A stretch of DNA of 64,000 nt from Roseiarcus sp963794655 (GTDB lineage: Bacteria > Pseudomonadota > Alphaproteobacteria > Rhizobiales > Beijerinckiaceae): assembly GCA_963794655.1 (NCBI GenBank), contig CAWCEV010000006.1, positions 124,001 to 188,000 on the forward strand. Reading direction: 5' to 3'. The position numbers and the translations under genes were made by a program. Within the stretch, counting starts at the first letter, position 1, and every line of letters starts with the position of its first letter. The notes below the pieces were generated by a model. It saw nothing but the letters and a program-made list of their open reading frames with translations. It was not told where the DNA came from and searched no databases. This document shows positions 61,059 through 64,000 of the stretch, in pieces.

Positions 61059-61304
61059 CGTCGCCATCCTCCCGTTGTCGGCATCATAGACTAGAGCCAA
61101 GCGCCACGCCGCCGTCAAAGGGAGCCAGATTGCAGCACAGGTTGTATATGTAATATATTGACTCCTGGTGGTCAGAAAATGGCGCCCAAGTCATTGCAAA
61201 TGCTAGTCCCCACTCAACACTCAGCACCCCTCTCGCCGACCCGGGTCCGCGCGGCTTGACGAGGACCCCGGGGACGGGCCACTTGCCCCCTCCAACCGCG
61301 GGAG

Positions 61305-62084
61305 ATGAGCGCGTTGCCTGGTGTTCGTAGTCGATGGCTAGGCGCGGCGGCCCTCGCCTGGGCGGTCGCGCTTTGCGCGAGCGCTTCCGCCGACGAGCTG
61401 GTCCGCTTCACAAGCGCCGGAGGCGGCGACAGCGTTCAGGCCTACCTGACCCGGCCGAAGGGCGCCGAGCCCTTTCCGGCGGTCGTGCTCCTGCACACCT
61501 GCCTCGGCCTGCCCGCCAATCGCCGTTCGATCGGCGCCGACCTCGCGGCTTCGGGCTATGTGGCGCTGTTCGTCGATGACTTCGCCTCCCGGGGCTTGAA
61601 GGAAACCTGCGCGGTCGACTTCCCGCAAGGGGTCGCCGACGCCTATGGCGCCCTCGGCTTCCTCGCTGGCCAGCCTTTTGTCGACGCCGGGCGCATCGCG
61701 GCGGTCGGCTTCTCCCAGGGCGCCGACACCGCGCTCAAGATCGCCGCGGCCCCCGCCGCGGGCGGAGCCGCGTTCAAGGCGGCCGCGGCCTTCTACCCTC
61801 CCTGCGCCAACGAAGCGGACGCGACGCTCGCCGTCCCGACCCTGATCCTCGTCGGCGCCAAGGACACGGTGACGCCTGCCCCCGATTGCGCGGCGCTGGC
61901 GAAGCGGCAGGCGCCGGGCATGGTCAAGCTCGTCGTCTACCCAGGCGCGGCCCATGGCTTCGACCTGCCGGAGTTCGGCGCCGGACGGCAGATCATGGGA
62001 ATGGCGCTCGCCTACGACCGGGAGGCGGCGCAGCGCGCCTGGGCGGAATTGCGCGCGTTCCTGGCGCGGCGCCTCGGGCGATGA
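61305..62084 (+). CDS. Exported dienelactone-hydrolase-family protein
   Basis: 259 residues. Signal peptide (WLGAAALAWAVALCASASA). Alpha/beta hydrolase with nucleophile motif AAVGFSQGADTAL (Ser instead of the Cys of classical dienelactone hydrolase), Asp in LVGAKDTVTP and His in PGAAHGFDLP. Probably periplasmic esterase or similar; substrate unknown. Confidence 0.9.
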   Translation: MSALPGVRSRWLGAAALAWAVALCASASADELVRFTSAGGGDSVQAYLTRPKGAEPFPAVVLLHTCLGLPANRRSIGADLAASGYVALFVDDFASRGLKETCAVDFPQGVADAYGALGFLAGQPFVDAGRIAAVGFSQGADTALKIAAAPAAGGAAFKAAAAFYPPCANEADATLAVPTLILVGAKDTVTPAPDCAALAKRQAPGMVKLVVYPGAAHGFDLPEFGAGRQIMGMALAYDREAAQRAWAELRAFLARRLGR

Positions 62085-62201
62085 CGGCCGCCCCGATGGC
62101 GCAACGGTTCGTTAACCAGGCCTTGAACCGGCCATACTCCTGCCATTCGTGCTAAATACCCGCCTGCTTGCAATCGAAGCGCGCGAATCAGGGAACCGCT
62201 C

Positions 62202-63032
62202 ATGCGCAGACGCGAATTTCTCCTAGGCGCTGCGGCGGGCCTCGCCGTTTCCTCGTCGCCGCTCGCTGCGCTCGCCGCCGCCGAGGGGCCGCCGCTCACC
62301 GGCAAGGCCGAGTTCGTGGCCTGGATGAAGGCCAATCGCCCCGCCGAGGACGAGAGTTATCTCGAGCGCCGCTGGGACCGCTATCAGGTGCTGCTGCAGT
62401 TCAACGATCTCTGGACGCCCGCCGACAAGCGCGCCTTCCTGCTCACGCCGCGCCAGGAGTTCTGCCTGCCCGAGAACAAGGAGGACGCGTATGTCGGGCA
62501 CTATCTCGACATCGGTTTCGGCGTCACCATCACTCCACCCGGCACCATGGGCCGCATGACCAGCGTGATCCAGGTGCATGGCGACAAGGTGCTCGAAATC
62601 GGCACCGGCTCAGGCTTTCAGTCGGCGCTGCTCACCTATCTCACGAGCCGGATCCATACGATCGAGATCATCCCCGAGCTCGCCGCGCGCACGCGGGGCG
62701 TCTACGATCGGCTCATCGCCGCCGGCTACCACGAATATGGGAACATCGTGACCAAGAGCGCCGACGGCTATTACGGGTGGGAGGAGGCGGCGCCGTTCGA
62801 CAAAATCATCGTCACCTGCGGCATCGACCACATCCCGCCGCCGCTGCTGCAGCAATTGAAGCCGAACGGCATCATGGTCATTCCCGTCGGGCCGCCGGGG
62901 GCGCAGCACATCCTGAAAGTGGTCAAGAAGACCGGCGAGGGCGGCGAAGCGAGCGTGTCGCGCTCGGATATTTTCGGCGGCAAGGTCATCCCGTTCGTGC
63001 CGCTGTCGGGCGGACACCAAAGCGAGGGCTGA
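62202..63032 (+). CDS. Isoaspartyl (PCMT)-like methyltransferase with Tat signal
   Basis: 276 residues. N-terminus MRRREFLLGAAAGLAVSSS has the twin-arginine pattern and a cut site near ALA. The rest resembles protein-L-isoaspartate O-methyltransferase: VLEIGTGSGFQSALLTYL (SAM loop), HTIEIIPELAARTRGVYDRL, and FDKIIVTCGIDHIPPPLLQQ. SAM is a cytoplasmic cofactor, so an exported PCMT is unexpected; either the substrate is met during export or the signal is not used. Confidence 0.88.
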   Translation: MRRREFLLGAAAGLAVSSSPLAALAAAEGPPLTGKAEFVAWMKANRPAEDESYLERRWDRYQVLLQFNDLWTPADKRAFLLTPRQEFCLPENKEDAYVGHYLDIGFGVTITPPGTMGRMTSVIQVHGDKVLEIGTGSGFQSALLTYLTSRIHTIEIIPELAARTRGVYDRLIAAGYHEYGNIVTKSADGYYGWEEAAPFDKIIVTCGIDHIPPPLLQQLKPNGIMVIPVGPPGAQHILKVVKKTGEGGEASVSRSDIFGGKVIPFVPLSGGHQSEG

Positions 63033-63107
63033 CGGCCACGAGATCGCCGCGAGCGCGGCGATTTGGGCCACGGTCTCGACCGCGAAGACCTTGGAAGGAG
63101 AAATTTG

Positions 63108-63380
63108 ATGCATAAGACTCTCTGCGCGTTCGCCGCCGTCGGGTTTCTCAGCGCCGTCGCTCCCGCCTTTGCGGCCGGTCCGACGGTCACCGCAACGGGA
63201 AGGATAAAGTCGGTCGATATGATGCGGCATACAGTCACCTTCGAAGACGGCGCGACCTACAAGCTCGCCACCGGCGTGAGAATCAACCGCATCAAGGCCG
63301 GCGAAAAAGTGACGCTCACCTTTTCGGCTCCGGTCGGCCCAGCCAACGAGGCCTCGGCGGTCAAGCCGGCAGTCGATTAA
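63108..63380 (+). CDS. DUF1344 family exported protein
   Basis: 90 residues. Signal peptide (LCAFAAVGFLSAVAPAFAA) followed by a short beta domain TATGRIKSVDMMRHTVTFED that matches DUF1344. ATG 63108 has GGAAGGAG upstream. Periplasmic, function unknown. Confidence 0.85.
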   Translation: MHKTLCAFAAVGFLSAVAPAFAAGPTVTATGRIKSVDMMRHTVTFEDGATYKLATGVRINRIKAGEKVTLTFSAPVGPANEASAVKPAVD

Positions 63381-63428
63381 GCGCCGGCGCTTCAATTGCG
63401 CCGCGGCTAGAGGGAGATCACGGGCCGT

Positions 63429-64000
63429 ATGCGCGAGGTGCGATCGGGGTGGGGATGGCGCGCGGCCGCTGCGCTTCTGCGGATCCTCGTTTCGGTTCTC
63501 GTCATTCTACCGGTCAGCGCTTGGGGGGCCCTGGCGCTGTGGTTCCGCCTTCCGGCGCCGGAAGGGGCGCGGGCGCTCGCCGCAGGCCTGTTCGCCGCGC
63601 TCGCCCTCGCGACCATCGCGGCGCTGTTCCTGCGCAGAGCCCTCGTCGCGCTCACCCTGTTCGCGCTCATCTTCGGCGCGCTCCTTCTCTGGTGGAGCAC
63701 GATCAGGCCGCCTCTCGACGGCGACTGGGCGCCCGACGTCGCCCATCAGACGACGGGAACGATCGACGGCGACATCCTCACCCTCTCTGACCTGCGGGAC
63801 TTCGACTGGCGAACCGACCACGACTTCACCGAGCGATGGGAGAAGCGCTCCTACGATCTCAAGAAGCTCAAGACGCTCGATCTCTTCCTCGCCTATTGGG
63901 CCGGGCCGGAGATGGCTCACGTCATCATGAGCTTCGGGTTCGAGGACGGCGACCACATCGCATGGTCGGTCGAAGTCAGGCGGGAGAAGACGAGCGAATT
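63429..64000 (+). CDS. DUF4105 (Lnb N-terminal periplasmic-like) protein, truncated by window edge
   Basis: 190 codons visible, still open at the right edge. Three hydrophobic helices in the first 100 residues, then a periplasmic domain beginning LRDFDWRTDHDFTERWEKRS and YWAGPEMAHVIMSFGFEDG, characteristic of DUF4105. Family function is poorly known. The start ATG 63429 follows AGAGGGAGATC about ten bases upstream. Confidence 0.88.
   Translation, partial: MREVRSGWGWRAAAALLRILVSVLVILPVSAWGALALWFRLPAPEGARALAAGLFAALALATIAALFLRRALVALTLFALIFGALLLWWSTIRPPLDGDWAPDVAHQTTGTIDGDILTLSDLRDFDWRTDHDFTERWEKRSYDLKKLKTLDLFLAYWAGPEMAHVIMSFGFEDGDHIAWSVEVRREKTSE

Noticed and set aside
62112..62126. TTAA-N7-TTGA upstream of the PCMT-like gene as a CtrA box
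   Set aside because: One mismatch to the half-site and no other support.

Overview
The window is GC-rich, densely coded chromosomal DNA from an alphaproteobacterium, most probably a member of the Hyphomicrobiales (Rhizobiales). The evidence is the late division/cell-wall cluster (murC-murB ... ftsQ-ftsA-ftsZ-lpxC-bamD-recN), the murA-DUF2948-hisD-UPF0262 block, a DivL-type kinase with tyrosine in place of the H-box histidine, the tsaE-amgK fusion next to murU, and CtrA-type TTAA-N7-TTAA boxes. Genus cannot be set from the sequence alone.

Layout. 1-5060 is the 3' end of a non-ribosomal peptide synthetase (partial A, PCP, C, A, PCP, TE), followed by two secreted proteins of unknown function (5415-7172). 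7193-12039 holds a LysR regulator, a TauE-type exporter, a crotonase-fold enzyme, a Phd/PIN toxin-antitoxin pair, a membrane protein and a MazE/MazF-like pair. 12189-14914 is purine/ureide catabolism: a PuuE-UraD fusion and guanine deaminase. 14926-16751 holds a rhodanese, an AhpD-like protein with a FixK/FNR-like box upstream, and a PHP-domain protein. 16875-18750 is hslVU. 18829-24515 holds a TPP enzyme with an AhpD-like partner, a hydrolase-cyclase fusion, a double-ACT protein and trpS.

24750-29641 is divL, tsaE-amgK and murU. An accessory patch with an SOS-boxed HTH gene and an MNT/HEPN pair (29693-30989) separates it from murC-murB. Between murB and ftsQ, where ddl is usually found, there is a BBE-type FAD oxidase, an AraC regulator and a peroxiredoxin/2OG-oxygenase fusion. 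Two CtrA boxes lie upstream of ftsQAZ. lpxC, bamD, recN, murA, hisD and associated genes run to 49932, then a methyltransferase, a desaturase, secreted proteins and an EamA transporter.

The most notable part is 55774-60688. A 46-bp near-perfect direct repeat of the 3' half of tRNA-Thr(GGT) brackets a small island. It carries a tightly packed three-gene cassette: XRE-ASCH regulator, PIN-GNAT-PUA/ASCH-like protein and P-loop kinase. The middle gene is split by an IS110-family element of about 1584 bp, and the two halves rejoin in frame when the element is removed. No integrase is visible. This looks like a toxin-antitoxin or defence-type cargo system disabled by a bridge-RNA-type transposon. 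The window ends with a dienelactone-hydrolase-like protein, a Tat-exported isoaspartyl methyltransferase homologue, a DUF1344 protein and the start of a DUF4105 protein.
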